Part shown: positions 50,212-63,200 of the stretch, piece after piece
Layout of the letters: each line of letters begins with the position of its first letter
Numbering within the stretch: position 1 is the first letter of the stretch
Origin: Bradysia coprophila
Lineage: Eukaryota > Arthropoda > Insecta > Diptera > Sciaridae
Length of the DNA: 64,000 nt
Reading direction: 5' to 3'
Assembly: GCF_014529535.1 (NCBI RefSeq)
Contig: NW_023503555.1
Coordinates: forward strand, 7,750,001-7,814,000
Position numbers and translations under genes: made by a program
The notes under the pieces: model-generated
The model's database searches: none
What the model was told of the DNA's origin: nothing
The model's input: the letters and a program-made list of their open reading frames with translations, nothing else

Positions 50212-50636
50212 TCAAGACTTACAATGGAAACGTCTATTATTTATCCGAGCCAAGAGTAACAAATCTTTTTATTTTTCATTATATTGCCCGAGTCGACCGG
50301 ATGGCCTTATTTTACTGTAGACATAGTAATATATTGACTCAAGTGGTATTAGAACATTTCATGAATCAGTCACAGTACTACGAAAAATAAACTTATCTTG
50401 AAAACTGGAAACCATATCGACTGCTTTTCTGGGAACCAGAATCTACACCAAACACCATTCTATCCGATGGAACAGGTCGGAATGTACGTAAATACACTGA
50501 TACAACCAAACTTTATGTAACGGGGAATCACGACGTGTAACTTACGCACTTTCTGAATCTTCACCAAAAAGGAGGTATTTGAACTGCTGAAGGTAAAACA
50601 AGTCCGCAAGATTACACCAAACCCCAAAGTATATTA

Positions 50637-50921
50637 ACCACTGAAGGTAATGCGAATCTTCAACGGATCACAAAAAATACGGAAACCAAGTTTCGGGTGA
50701 ATTTGAGTTCAGCGTCGTATTTCGCTTGGTGTAGCGCTAACAATGGGATGTGGTGAATAGCATTCAATTGTTCAAAGAGCATTTCAACACTGCGAGAATG
50801 CTATCGAAATCACAGGTGCTATAGTCAATAGAGTCATTGCGTTGCACTCGAATTCACACGAAACCAGTGTTTCTTGTGTTTTTGTGGATTTGCATTACCT
50901 TCAGTGGTTTATATACATTAA
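50637..50921. mobile_element. TA-flanked MITE, CCACTGAAGGTAATGC ends
   Basis: CCACTGAAGGTAATGC and GCATTACCTTCAGTGG are inverted. The interior shares ACCAAGTTTCGGGTGAATTT and TTGGTGTAGCGC with 45687-46092. Confidence 0.8.
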
Positions 50922-52244
50922 CGCAACCCGCAAATTTCGTGTGAAAAAGAGTACAGCGAGTACAGAGTACTTTGATTTGAATAGAATTTTCTTAGAATCA
51001 TAGTTTGTGAAACAATAAAGTACAGACACACGTCAAGCAGATATAGAACATCTGCAACTGCAGGATCTATTCGTAATTTCGTACCACTAACCTTTTAGTT
51101 CGAGTAAGTCAATAGTAACTCCGATACGTTCACTTCAAGGTTGTAAACTTTCAGCCCCAAAGTTTACAGCCTTTCCGAAAATGCCATTTTCTCAGCAATC
51201 TTTTTTCAACTTACCGTTTCTGTACATCGATCTGACAGAGATGAAGTGCTCACGAGTCTCACTTTCCCTTAGGTTTGGTTCGTTAAAATTTTTTTTCCTG
51301 CAACTGATAACAAACTATGTGGCAAAAATATGAGCGCAGCCAATCGATAGTTAACACACTGTACAATCACCAGCCACGGAGAGCTGTGAATCAATTGAAA
51401 TGGCACATTTGGTGGATTCGTTCGATTGGGATATCACGTTTACTGTTACAGGTTCTATATCTTTTTATATTGGCCATAAAATGATAACGACATATCGCTA
51501 GGCATAAATCAGACTTTCTTCAGAGTCCGCACATTACACAAAGTACTCAGTCTGGTCGATAAAAAAATCGCAACACCGCACGATATATACTAAGCTAACC
51601 ATGTTGTTGTGAGCAATAAAATTAATGTTCCAAAAATGTGTGATTGAAAATCTAGCTGGATTTGGAATTTAATTCAGTTGACCTGCCGCCCGTTCGCAAT
51701 CATTTATAAAGTCGTTAGTGAATTGAACTTTCAACGGCTGAAAGTTCGTAATCGACAAGACTGTATAAAGCTATTAGATTGCAAGCTTTCGGTAAAGGAT
51801 TTTCTATGCAAATCAAATTCCCCAGACAGATTTTTTCGATAATTTTCATAATAAATAAAAGCGCAAAATGACCACGAACGGAAAAACCGTCATTTCGAAA
51901 TTCTTCAATCGGATTTCTTTTAAATTCTTCCAATTTATTGTTCATCATTTCAGTTACTATCATGTGCTGATAATATAAATCCCTACCTGATTACGGTCTG
52001 TAATTTATTACATGCTCGTTGATGTTATTGTCCGAAGGAAAACAACAATGAACGGAGTTGCGTATCAACTTAAATTTTCCAAGAATAGTTTTGTAAACAG
52101 ATTACCATCGTTCGCCTTCATTATAAGTTTGTGTGGCGCAGAGCCACCTGTTATCATATCTGCCTGTGAGTAAAAAGCACATTCTCTGTAGTTGAATATG
52201 TGCTGTTGTAGTATTCAGTATAAAACTTCAAGAAGTAACCTGAC

Positions 52245-54470
52245 CAGGGGCTATTTAGTTGAATTTTTGGCGAATTTTTACGAATTTGGAGAATTTCGGC
52301 AAATTGGCGAATTTGGTGAATTTCGGCGAATTTTGACGAATTTTGACGAATTTTGACGAATTTTCTTTGTAATTAAAAAATTGTTGGATTATATTTTTTC
52401 ATAATCTTATCAATAATATTTTCGGAAAATCAAATTAGTTATCTATCTTAGGTTGACGATTATTTTCAATATTCTTCTCAAAAAATTTCTCTTAAAAACC
52501 TCACGAGCATCCCCAAAATCTAAAAAAAAAAGTCCAATAAAAACCTCACAAACATCTCCGATATCTCAAAATGATGTCGGATAAACGATAAAGCCTCACG
52601 AAACTCTACAAGACAGAGGTCTTTAGATCAGTTATTTTTCTAAAGCATGCTAAAATGCTTTTTTAGCGAATGAGACATTTCCAGCTCGAAGCGGAGGTGT
52701 GTACTGGAGTCAAATTCGCTAAAAATGCCTCTTAGCATAAGTTAGGAACAACGTTTTTCCTAAACGACGTGGGAAATGAGAGACGAAGTCGCGATATTTC
52801 AACACTAGTTAGGAAAAAGTACTTTTAAGTACAGAAACGTACTCTACTGAGACAAAAAAGGCCTATATCAATCAAATTCAAAATTCTCGGGTTTGTTTTT
52901 CGGGTTGCTCCTTCCTCAGGTTATTGCTAAAAATGTATGACATCACATGACAGACACATTACACCCAAAGTGAATTTTATTTTTTTTTTAATGGGATATT
53001 CGTGTTAGCTAGAATTGATCAACGAATCGAATGAGCTATAACTCAATAATATCAGAGCGAGCTGGCTTTCCAATTGTCTTAGAAATTGGCGAATTGACTC
53101 CTGAGATGATAAAGTCGTAATCAGTCTAAAAACCCTTAATGGGTAAATGTGACGCAAGTCCTTTATCTTACTTACAAAATAACTGATATCGCTTAGGGTG
53201 ACGCATTGAGCGTCGTACGCAAAAGTTTTATCAACAAAAAATTTACTCAAAAAATTTGTGAAGGAAAATTTTACAACAGGAAATTTGCGTCACAAGTGGC
53301 AGATGATTCGGTTTTCTTTCGTTTATATTCTTTCAGTACCATTTGGAAGCATAATACAATATATAACATAAAACTGCTGATTATGAGTTTCCATAGATAG
53401 TTTCCATTTACATTTTTCAACCATTTTCCTAACAATAGGTACGTTCCTCAACATCTGCCACTCGTGACGCAAACTTCTTATTGTAAAATTTTCTTTCACA
53501 AATTTTTTGAGTCAATTGTTTGTTGATAAAACTTTTGCGTACGGCGCACAATGCGTCACCCTCAGCGATATCAGTGGTTTTATAAGTAAGCTAAAGGACT
53601 TGCGTCACATTTACTCTTTAAAGGTTTTTTTTTTGACTGATATCACTACTTTTGTAAGTATGTCATTTCGACAACATCAAAAGACCTTATGAAATTAAAA
53701 AATTCTAGAGAAATTAGTCTAAATCCCAAAATCTACAAATCTTGGAACACCTCACTCATGTCGAAGATCACCCAAAACCATTGAAAAATCCGATTGAAGT
53801 TAGGAAGTGCTAGAGGAATCATCTCCCATCCCAAAATAACCCAAATCCATCAAAAAATCCGATGGAAGTTAGGTAGTGCCATTGAATGCAACAAAAAAAA
53901 ATTGACACCTTGCAAAGTTTCGACACTTCCAACTATTATTGCTTAGTTCAATATATCCATTTTCTCCTTTACTGTGACTTTCTAAATTTTGGTTGTTATT
54001 TTAGAAGTTCGATCGATGGTGAAATCAGAAATTCGGCAGACAATCATGTACAAGTTTTTTCGATTTTATTCTGAAAATATTCGAGTAGAGCTATTTTTCT
54101 ACTTTTCTAGTATTTTAACTGAATAGAAGTCGTTCCATTAATGGAAATTAGTGTGTGTGAATAATATTTTCTTCAAATTAAAGCTCAGAACAATATCTCA
54201 CTTTAGTTTTTTCTTTAGTTTCTTTGTGAGGACAAATATACAGTCGAATTGAATATAAAAGTACTCCTTGGTAAGCTAGGAAGTCGGGAAAATTTTTGGA
54301 GAATTTTGGCGAATTTCGGTGAATTTGGCAAATTTTTGTGAATTTTGATGAATTCGGCGAATTTCGGTGAATTTGGAGAATTTTTACGAATTTGGCGAAT
54401 TTTTACGAATTTGGCGAATTTTTACGAATTTGGAGAATTTCAGCGAATTAATTCAACTAAATAGCCCCTG
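52245..54470. mobile_element. hAT-like element with GAATTTxGGC iterons and perfect 8-bp TSD
   Basis: Termini CAGGGGCTATTTAGTTGAAT and its inverse are flanked by AACCTGAC at 52237-52244 and 54471-54478, an exact 8-bp duplication typical of hAT. Subterminal arrays of GAATTTxGGC-type units (52260-52370 and 54290-54450) run in the same direction at both ends. The interior holds a long inverted repeat (53.1-53.65 kb) and no transposase. Confidence 0.85.
53115..53645. repeat. Inverted repeat (foldback) inside the hAT-like element
   Basis: Arms of about 190 bp at 53115-53305 and 53452-53645 share CATCTGCCACT, GTGACGCAA and the GCGTCACCCT/CAGCGATATCAGT block. A third, direct copy lies outside the element at 54789-55070. 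Confidence 0.75.
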
Positions 54471-55079
54471 AACCTGACTCAGCTACAAAGATGTCTCTTT
54501 TGTAGTTTTAAGGATAAATTAGTGCGTCGTCTCATGTCCTCGTGCTGCTCATACTTGAGTTGATTTGTCTCTGAGCTTTGTTCATACTCGCACGATAGTA
54601 AGCGAGCGTGTCGCAAGTCCAATACTACAAAAATGTACAAAGAAATTAGGGACTCAGGAACATTATATGCAGCAACTTTTTATACCTCAAAATGGAATTT
54701 TCCACATGGGGAATGTGCTCTCATGGTTATTCCTAGATTTTGTGATTCCCATGGTGACCTTAGTTTCGCGTTATACGACACACATGATTCGGTTTTCTTC
54801 CGTTTGAATTCTTTCAGTACATTTTTTAACCATTTTCCTAACAATAGGTTCCTCAACATCTGCCACTTGTGACGCAAATTTCTTTCACAAATTTTTGGGT
54901 CAATTTTTTGTAGATAAAACTTTTGCGTACGACGCACAATGCGTCACCTTCAGCGATATCAGTTATTTTGTACCCTTCATGGGTTTTTTTTGGACTGATA
55001 GCACCACTTTTGTAAGTAAGTCTTTTCGACAACATCAAAAAACCTTATGGAAGTTAAAAAATTCTAGAGAAATCAGTCT

Positions 55080-55690
55080 GAATCCCAAAATCTAGAAATC
55101 AATCCTGGAACACCTCACTTATATCGAAAATAACCCAAATCCATTGAAAAATCCGGTGCAAGTTAGGTAGTGTCAGAGAAATAATCTGTCATCCCAAAAT
55201 TTAGGAACCAACCTTGGAACATCTCACTCATGTCGAATATAACCCAAATCCATCAAAAAATCCGATGGAAGTTAGATAGTGCCAGAGGAATCATCGGTCA
55301 TCCCAAAATTTAGGAACCAACCTTGGAACACCTCATTAATGTCGAAACTAACCCAAATCCATTAAAAAATCCGATGGAAGTTACGAAGTGGCAGAGGAAT
55401 CATCTGTCATCCCAAAATTTAGGAACCAACCTTGGAACATCTCACTCATGTTGAATATAACCCAAATCCATCAAAAAATCCGATGGAAGTTAGGTAGTCA
55501 GAGGAATCATCTGTCATCCCAAAATTTAGGAACCAACCTTGGAACATCTCACTCATGTCGAATATATCCAAAATCCATAAAAAAATCCGATGGAAGTTAG
55601 GTAGTGCCAGAGGAATCATCTGTCATCAAAAAATTTAGGAACCAACCTTGGAACATCTCACTCATGTCATCCCAAAATTTGGAAACCGAC
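55080..55690 (+). repeat. About six tandem units of 109 bp
   Basis: Units start near CCCAAAATTTAGGAACC at 55193, 55302, 55411, 55518 and 55627, spacing 107-109 bp. Each carries CAACCTTGGAACATCTCACT and ATCCGATGGAAGTTAG. Related units lie at 53720-53880, inside the neighbouring hAT-like element. The stretch 55691-56646 shows no gene I can support. Confidence 0.85.
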
Positions 55691-56646
55691 CTGGTGGAAG
55701 TTAATATTTAATAATCCACACAATTTCCAACAAGAAACACATCCAAAATATGCAAAACACACACACATACAAATTGGCTTTTATATGGCATTTGTGTGGA
55801 GACTTTGGAGAGTTCTAGCTCCCAAGATATGGATTTTTTCCAACTTTTGAAAATTCCATTCTTATTTTTGGGCCATTATTAGCCTATAACCGAAATTTCA
55901 AAAAAAATCTATAGAAACGTTTAGGAGTTGCTGGATCCACTTTCCCATTTCCCATAGGAACTAACTAAGTAACTAACAAACGTAGACGATTTGCATTATC
56001 TGAAAATTCGTAATATCTTATCTTATTTTCATACAAACATCAATTTTTCGGCCAATTTTGAAGCTGAAGTACCGTGTGATAGCTCGTTGAAGAGAATTGT
56101 GAGAATGAAAAAAATCCCATTCGGAACCAGTATTTCCAATAACATAGAAGACCTGCAGTGGTCTTATAAATTTTGGTTAAAGCTTCCTCCCGAAATTATT
56201 GCCCATGTCCAAATACGATGCTCAAAAAGGTGGTTGACAGCCCTAGTATCTTGCAAATGTTTTATCAAAAAGACTTAACATCTTAATAGTTCGCCATCGT
56301 CGATAATAGAATGCAAACAATTTAAAATAATGTGTAACCGGCTGAAGCTAAAGATTAGAATTTTTTGTTGACATCATCGATTACGTTCGTCATTCAATAT
56401 TTATGTCATTAGAAAAATGAAATGTATAAAAGAGAATGAAGCGTCGCAGTTTTTTTTTACCATTTCAACAAGTATTTGAAAAGTTTAGGACATCTGGTAC
56501 ATACCACCGATTTACTGTCTTCGTTCTCAACGCAAAAGGAACTGGGTCAAATTATACGGATTGTTTCATCAAAACTATATTTTCTATCTTTACATTACGA
56601 ACAGTTATGGCTTACACCTAAATATTGCTATTGGACCATGTGTTGC

Positions 56647-57329
56647 TTACACATCGTCGTCCATACCAACAAGTTTACTTGCAGGTCCATCTCTCAACTG
56701 AACATAGTGCGAATTAACGACGATGTACATGTATCCGGTTATGCTGCATTGAATCAATGCTATCAGAACACCTCCAATAGTAAAATTGTAAAGATGGCAC
56801 AATGAAAGAATCGTTATAACTGCTAGGTAGGAAACAAACGGTCCGAGAAGCATGAAATCTTTCTGAAATTAAAAAAAAATTAAGTCAAAGTATGGCAGCG
56901 CCTAAAATGTTCGCTCCTTACCTCTCTGATCCCTTTGATGCAATTACGGTAACAGAAATAGGCAAGTACAATCGCAGTAAGCAAAACCAGCCAAGTTAAT
57001 ACAACGAAATCTGCAAGGAAATCAAAACTTAGGGTAAACAATCACTAGCTAAATAAATTCTTGCTGAGCTTGCCTCGGTTAAATTGACAGATTCTATTTT
57101 CGGGAAGCGTCAGAAATCTTTCGAAATCGCTGCAATCGTAGATGGTTAGATATGTAGCACAAAATACGAAGAAAGCAGTATAGATGAGTAAGTGGATCGT
57201 ACCAATTATCAGACCTGAAGAGTAAAGATAAAATTGCATTTCTTTGTGGGTTCACTTTACGAGTGTTGTATCCAACTAACCTCCAGTTTCTAGCTTCAAT
57301 AAACAGAAGAAATTCTTTAACATAAACAT
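56647..57329 (-). CDS. Small four-helix membrane protein (4 exons, 164 aa)
   Basis: Exons 57329-57281, 57214-57074, 57010-56922 and 56862-56647 join in phase to 164 aa. The protein starts MFMLKNFFCLLKLETGG, a cysteine-containing lead-in followed by TM1 (LIIGTIHLLIYTAFFVFCA), then TM2 (FVVLTWLVLLTAIVLAYFCY), TM3 (LLGPFVSYLAVITILSLCHL) and TM4 (GGVLIALIQCSITGYMYIVV), ending in a short hydrophilic tail GPASKLVGMDDDV. The layout resembles insect four-TM proteins of the DUF4728 / LAPTM-like group of unknown function. Exon 2 ends at GAG followed by GCAAGC, so intron 2 appears to be a GC-AG intron; the phase supports this. No specific function can be assigned. Confidence 0.75.
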
Positions 57330-59699
57330 TTCGGATGTTTCGGATTTGATGACGTGGGGAGAGACTAATCAAAGTTTGTTTCTGAAAGAAAAGAGCAAGA
57401 CATAGAAACGTGGCATGAAGTATGGAAAAACAAATGAAGTAAAAGATTTCCGATTCCGATCAATCTGTTGCAAAATCTTAGGTCAAAAATACTGACGAAC
57501 TGATAAATTCTCTGTATAGATTGGCCTTCTACGCTAATTTTTGGTATTCAGTGTTCCATTAATTTTATCAACGCACTCTGAGTGCGTTGCTTTTATCCGA
57601 AAGTAGAGTTCAGTAATTATTGGGTAAGGTTTTCATTTTGGGGCTGGACCATTACCATTTGATCGAATTAGAAAATAATTTCCGAATTTATTGCAGACAA
57701 TTGACACATCAAAATTAACTGGGATTCCACTAACCCTAACTAACACTAACACATTGTGAATGGTGACTCTTTTAACAAGCTGTTGATGATTTAAGGAAGT
57801 TTTTCTGTGCTCCGTAAAGTTTTTTTTACAAACTAATTCACTAGAAATAGACTTTGAAACGTTCCGTTAAGTATAATATACCGACTGGCAAATGAAACTA
57901 CAATTTAGAGTTTAAATGTGATATAGAATAATGAAAGATAAGAATTGATTTCGTTTGATGTACGAAATTTTTAGAAATTTAATTTCGTGTGGGAAGACGA
58001 TAAACAATTTTGTTGAGGCAAGCTTTTTGATGACAATTGGTAGTACTGTAGAGCTGAAGGAAATCGTTTCTTGGTGTTTTCGATATGTTTCAAATGCACA
58101 GAAACCGTTAAAAGTTTGCCGAAATTATCAAATGTTTACCCCTACTTTCAACTGTTGGAGAATCAAAGTAACATGATCGATGTAATTGAATCGTGAAACA
58201 ACTTAGTAAACTCTTGTGAAAATTCTTTGTTCATTTAATAAAACTATTTCCACCGATCAACATCTGGCTCCATTCGTTCCGCAGTCTCTAACCTCAACTG
58301 CCCATATCTCATCGTAGGTGCCCCCCCATAGAAGACTATTTGCCCCGAAAGTACATGTTTCCTTTCTGATATGACACCTCACACGACCTATGTTCTATCC
58401 CCCATTTCAGGAGGCGTATTGGGGGGACAAAAAATTATTTTAACTTCACAGGCCTTCACCAAAAAGCGAGTTGACCAAATTCAACGTTGCCTTTGATTAT
58501 TTGGTTGTTGTGCGTATCAGTTTGAATTTGCAACGGACTTTCAGTGTGAAGGTGAAGTGAATTTTATATTTAGGAGTGCCCTGAGTGGCCATTATTTTTT
58601 TGCATAATTTTGTAATGTGCTATGTGCCCCTAAACATTAATAGTGACAGTTCAAGTGAGAAAAATTCCATTTTCTCCACACGGTAGGGAAATTGCTGCAA
58701 TTTTCTCACTATCAATTCGACAAATCGTCAACAAAAGTCAATTTTCTTATTTTCTTCTTTATTGAGAGGAGAAAAAAAGATAAATTACACAGCAAATATG
58801 GAATAGTTATTTGTTAAACGAGGAAGGAAAAGTTTGAAATTGCATTTCTGGTGTATTGTTCAACCGCGAGAAAATGCAATTTCCGACTTTTTTCGCTTTC
58901 CCGACACACAAACATTTTTTACAACACTATTATTACTATTTTCTCGCCTGCGTTGTGAAAAGATTCTTCTTGTTGTTTCCTTTCACTTTCTGTCAACTAT
59001 CATTAAGAAATATGCAAACTGATACGGTATAAGCCCTGGTTGATGTAAATAACGTTATTCCAGCCTGAATTGATGTATCTCTTAATCTTAAAAAACGTGT
59101 GAATCTGAATCTGAATTATTAATTGTATAATGTGCGGAACATAAAAAAACGTGTTCGGCGGCGGCATATGAAAGCTTTTTTTTCATTTTAGAATTGAATT
59201 GATATTTCAATAAACATTCTGTCTCCACCACTCTAAGATTTAAGAAAAAAATCTGAATTTTTTAGCATTAAATTAGTCCGTGAATCATTCATATCACAGA
59301 ATCTCTATCGTTCATATAAGTAAGTGTTCAAGGTAAGTTGACACCTACATCAACCGGTTATCGTACTATCTCGTAGATACGATTTCGTGACGTGATAACG
59401 AATACACAGCGCATACCGCACGAAACCATCACCGAGTAAATTATGCATATTATCAGAAAGATGGAAAAGATGAATGAAAAATTCGCGACGATGATGTGTC
59501 TGTAACACGTGGTATTAGAGAACTTTAGCGAATCACGCAATAACGACAAGAAAAAATTTATATAATTTAGAAAATATCAGCCCGAAAAATTATAATCTTC
59601 TGTTTCAATTTAATATCTGTTAAAGTACCTTTAAAAGAAATTTGAATTCTACCACCAAATAACACACCATGAATTGTGAACATATTTATCCATCTCGCC
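57330..59699. other. Intergenic stretch without a supported gene
   Basis: Holds the 57569 palindrome and a diverged piece of the 789-877 repeat family near 58370. Open frames are short and unrecognised. Confidence 0.5.
57569..57589. repeat. 21-bp palindrome CAACGCACTC / GAGTGCGTTG
   Basis: Same arms as at 20766 around one base. TTTTATC overlaps or adjoins both ends. Confidence 0.5.
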
Positions 59700-59906
59700 T
59701 ATGAGGTTTGTTTCAAGGCCATATGAATCATATGAATTGGCAAATTTCATCCATAGAACCATAACCTCAATAAATCTCTGTGTAAATCGCGTAGGCGACG
59801 TTGCTCGATTTGTATGAAATATCACGTAAGCGACGTTGCTATGGATGAAATTGTCGTTGTTCGGGTTGTCAAAGTTCGTGTTTACAGTTACTTGGAACAA
59901 ACCTAT
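59700..59906. mobile_element. TA-flanked MITE, copy of the 24167 element
   Basis: Starts GAGGTTTGTTTCAAGG and ends CTTGGAACAAACCTAT. The interior matches 24167-24354 over GTCGTTGTTCGGGTTGTCAA and neighbouring sequence. Confidence 0.75.
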
Positions 59907-60244
59907 TCACAATGATAAAATTTTTCCGTGTCAATATCGTTTTTGTTATTGTGTTAGAAATTATTGGTCTTGTCGTTATTATCTGATTTGCTAAAGTTCT
60001 CTATTTACATAGAAATATGAAGAAAAAAAAACGGGTTAAGCGAAACTGGTATTCGATTTAAAACCCAAATTCGACAGAAACGGTACGGAACTAGACATTT
60101 ATCAACTAGTGATTGGACGTGACCTTGATAAAAAAAAAAAGAAGAAATTATCAAAAAAAGCGAATTAAAAATTCGGCTAATCAGTGTTCGCTGTACCTTT
60201 AAACGCATTACATCATAGCACAACCGAGAATTGTTGTCGCCGAA

Positions 60245-63200
60245 ATGGATTATTATTATTTAGCCACAGCGATACTCGTTGCTATCATCTACTACTACAG
60301 AAAGTACATGAAAATAGTTGAGTCGGTGAAACATATTCCGGGACCACCGATACTTCCGTTTGTCGGAAACGCGCTAAAGTTTATCGGAAAGACTCCTAGT
60401 GATTTGGTAACGATGGGCGAAGAAATGATCGAGAAATACGGTCACTTCATTCGCATACTACTCGGACCGAAGATCATCATTGTTATGTCGACTCCCGAAG
60501 ACATTGAATCGTTTTTAGTGGACGGTAAAACGATGGAAAAGTCCGAAGAATATGAATACACGAAAGACTGGATCGGCGAGGGACTAATTACATCGACTGG
60601 TCAGAAGTGGTTTTCGCGGAGAAAAATCATTACGCCCGCATTTCATTTCGGTATTTTACAATCGTTTGTCGACACATTCGATTGTAATGGGGATATTTTC
60701 GTGGAGAAATTGAAAAATCGACAATCGATTGACATTTTTCCGTTTGTCGTACTGTATGCGCTGGATAATATTTGTGGTAAGATAAGAAGTAATCGCAGAA
60801 GAAGAAACAAATAGTACGGTGATTATTGATTGCACTGGAAAAACAATCAATGCGATTGATAACTGTACTTCAATTTCACAGATTGTGATGTTATATATAT
60901 CAGCATTGTCGATAAGTGAGATTTTTCTGTCAGAGAGATGCTAATATGACGACTGGGTCGTTTCGACGGATAGATGGGATATGTCGAATGATTTCCGTCG
61001 AAACGACCCAGTCGTCATATTAGCATCTCTCTGTTTTCTGTTCAGTTTTCGCTAGTGCCACAATCTAGGGCAACGCCAAATTATTTGACATACTTTCCCG
61101 CACTTGTACCGAAATGTGCTACAAAAACCGGCTTTGTACAAAACAGTGTACAATTGGTTACCTATGACCTCGAGGCATCGTGTCATAATTACACATCTAG
61201 AGCATAATAAAGTACTTTGTGCTACCGGGAATTGAAATACGACTCTTTTCAGCACTCATTTTAGTGTTGTAAAGTGACTTATTTCAGCACCCGTTTGATG
61301 TGATATTACAACACTTAAAGCAGTGTGGATATGGAATTTGGATGAGTTGTTACAGCATTCGTTTGAGAAAATGCAAAGCAATGTGATCGATCAAATTTGA
61401 AGAGTGATTGTTTACAATGAAAACTATGATTTTTTGTGCTCTTGTCTATTTCAATTCTCGGTTGGCACAAAGCATGATGTGTTACACGTATTGTAATGAG
61501 ATTTTTTCAGCACACGACCCAATTTTCCTTCAAGGAAAACTTGAGTCTAGTGCTGAAAAAATCAACATTACAATACTTGTAACACAACATACTATTGCAC
61601 TCGATGTCGCAAATAACATCTTTTTACATTGTCCTTGAAAAATCCAATTCAGTAAAGTTAAAACATTTTAATGCTTAATGCTTAGTTTCCAAAAAAGTAC
61701 TCCGTGTGAGAGGAAAACTTGAGTCTAGTGCTGAAAAAATCAACATTACAATACTTGTAACACAACATACTATTGCACTCGATGTCGTAAATAACATCTT
61801 TTTACATTGTCCTTGAAAAATCCAATTCAGTAAAGTTAAAACATTTTAATGCTTAATGCTTAGTTTCCAAAAAAGTACTCCGTGTGAGAGACAAAATTGA
61901 ATTTTTTCAATTTTTGCTTTGTTTATTTGAGAGCTTGCTCTCTCACGGAGCACTTTTTGTTGAGTGGAGTGGGCACTTAACTACTTATCATTGATTATTA
62001 TTATTATTATTAATCGTATGGTAACAATGTTACCGTAACATTCTTTTACTTATCATTGAAAGTAGGGTGCGATGAATTCTGTACATTATTTCCTATTGTA
62101 ATGATCAGGCTCGACAAGGTCATACAAGAAAGTTTCAGTTTTTGGGGACTTTCGATTTTTTTTTTGCATATACATCGCCTGGTGAGCTTTTTGGTCGCCA
62201 GTCGCTGTGCTGATGATTGAAGATTCTATGACAAATACCATAACCCCAAAAAAATGTGAAAGGCGGCACGCCATAGAGGTACCTAGAGTATTTATGAGGC
62301 GAAATTCAATGAAAAATCATCTCACACACACCATCGACAAAAATGTCTTTTTTTTCCTTTTTTTTTAAACATGACAATCGTACTTGCTCCAGTGACATTT
62401 TATGTGTGAAATATTTAATTAAATCTATTGTTTTGATGTCTTAAAATGCGTCGAAAATACTATAACATAATTCAATGCACCAATTTTGACTGCAAATCAT
62501 CCAATTCAAATGATTTTATTAAGCAAACGTCAAACATTTACTGCAACTTTCAAAACCTTCGCGCATAAATAAGGTAACTTGAATTATGTCAAATTCAAGT
62601 TACGTAGATAACTGTACACGAAAACGACACACACACATTCAAGAGATGATTTTTCATTTTCATTTGTCATTTTGTTCCATTGAGATGGGCCTTGCGGTCA
62701 GCATACAGCATACCACCGTTGTAATCATTGGGTCTCTTCCTTCTATCCACCTCTACTTAAGTATTCTCAACAGATTCATACGAAATCTACCACCTCATTA
62801 GTTTTCACATACTTTTTACTGTAGAACGGTGTTAGCCAATGATCGTCGCATAGTTTTGTAGTTGCAATCGATAACATGCCAAATGATGTTATAGCAGTTA
62901 GAAATTATGCAATTAGTAAATCTAACTTGTAGGAAGCCAGCAGCAGTGAGCCGGAAAAGTTTTATTAACTTTTTAATGCGTTATTGAACAATTCAAAAAT
63001 GACATCTTCCAACGTGTGCTTGTGGAGAATGTTTCTGACAGGACATTATTGTTGGAAATTATTGTTATTGTTTGAACCATCTTTATTGGCCGACGACCTC
63101 TAATGTTATAAGAGACGGGGTTATAAGCAAGGTAAATATAGTGAGGAGGTACTGCCATATATAACCGAATCAGATGTGCGGTGGCACGAAAGTTCGATAC

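Noticed and set aside
51715-51963. 82-codon minus-strand frame with KLEEFKRNPIEEF, reminiscent of an E2 enzyme N-terminus
   Set aside because: The resemblance stops after a dozen residues and no catalytic cysteine region follows.
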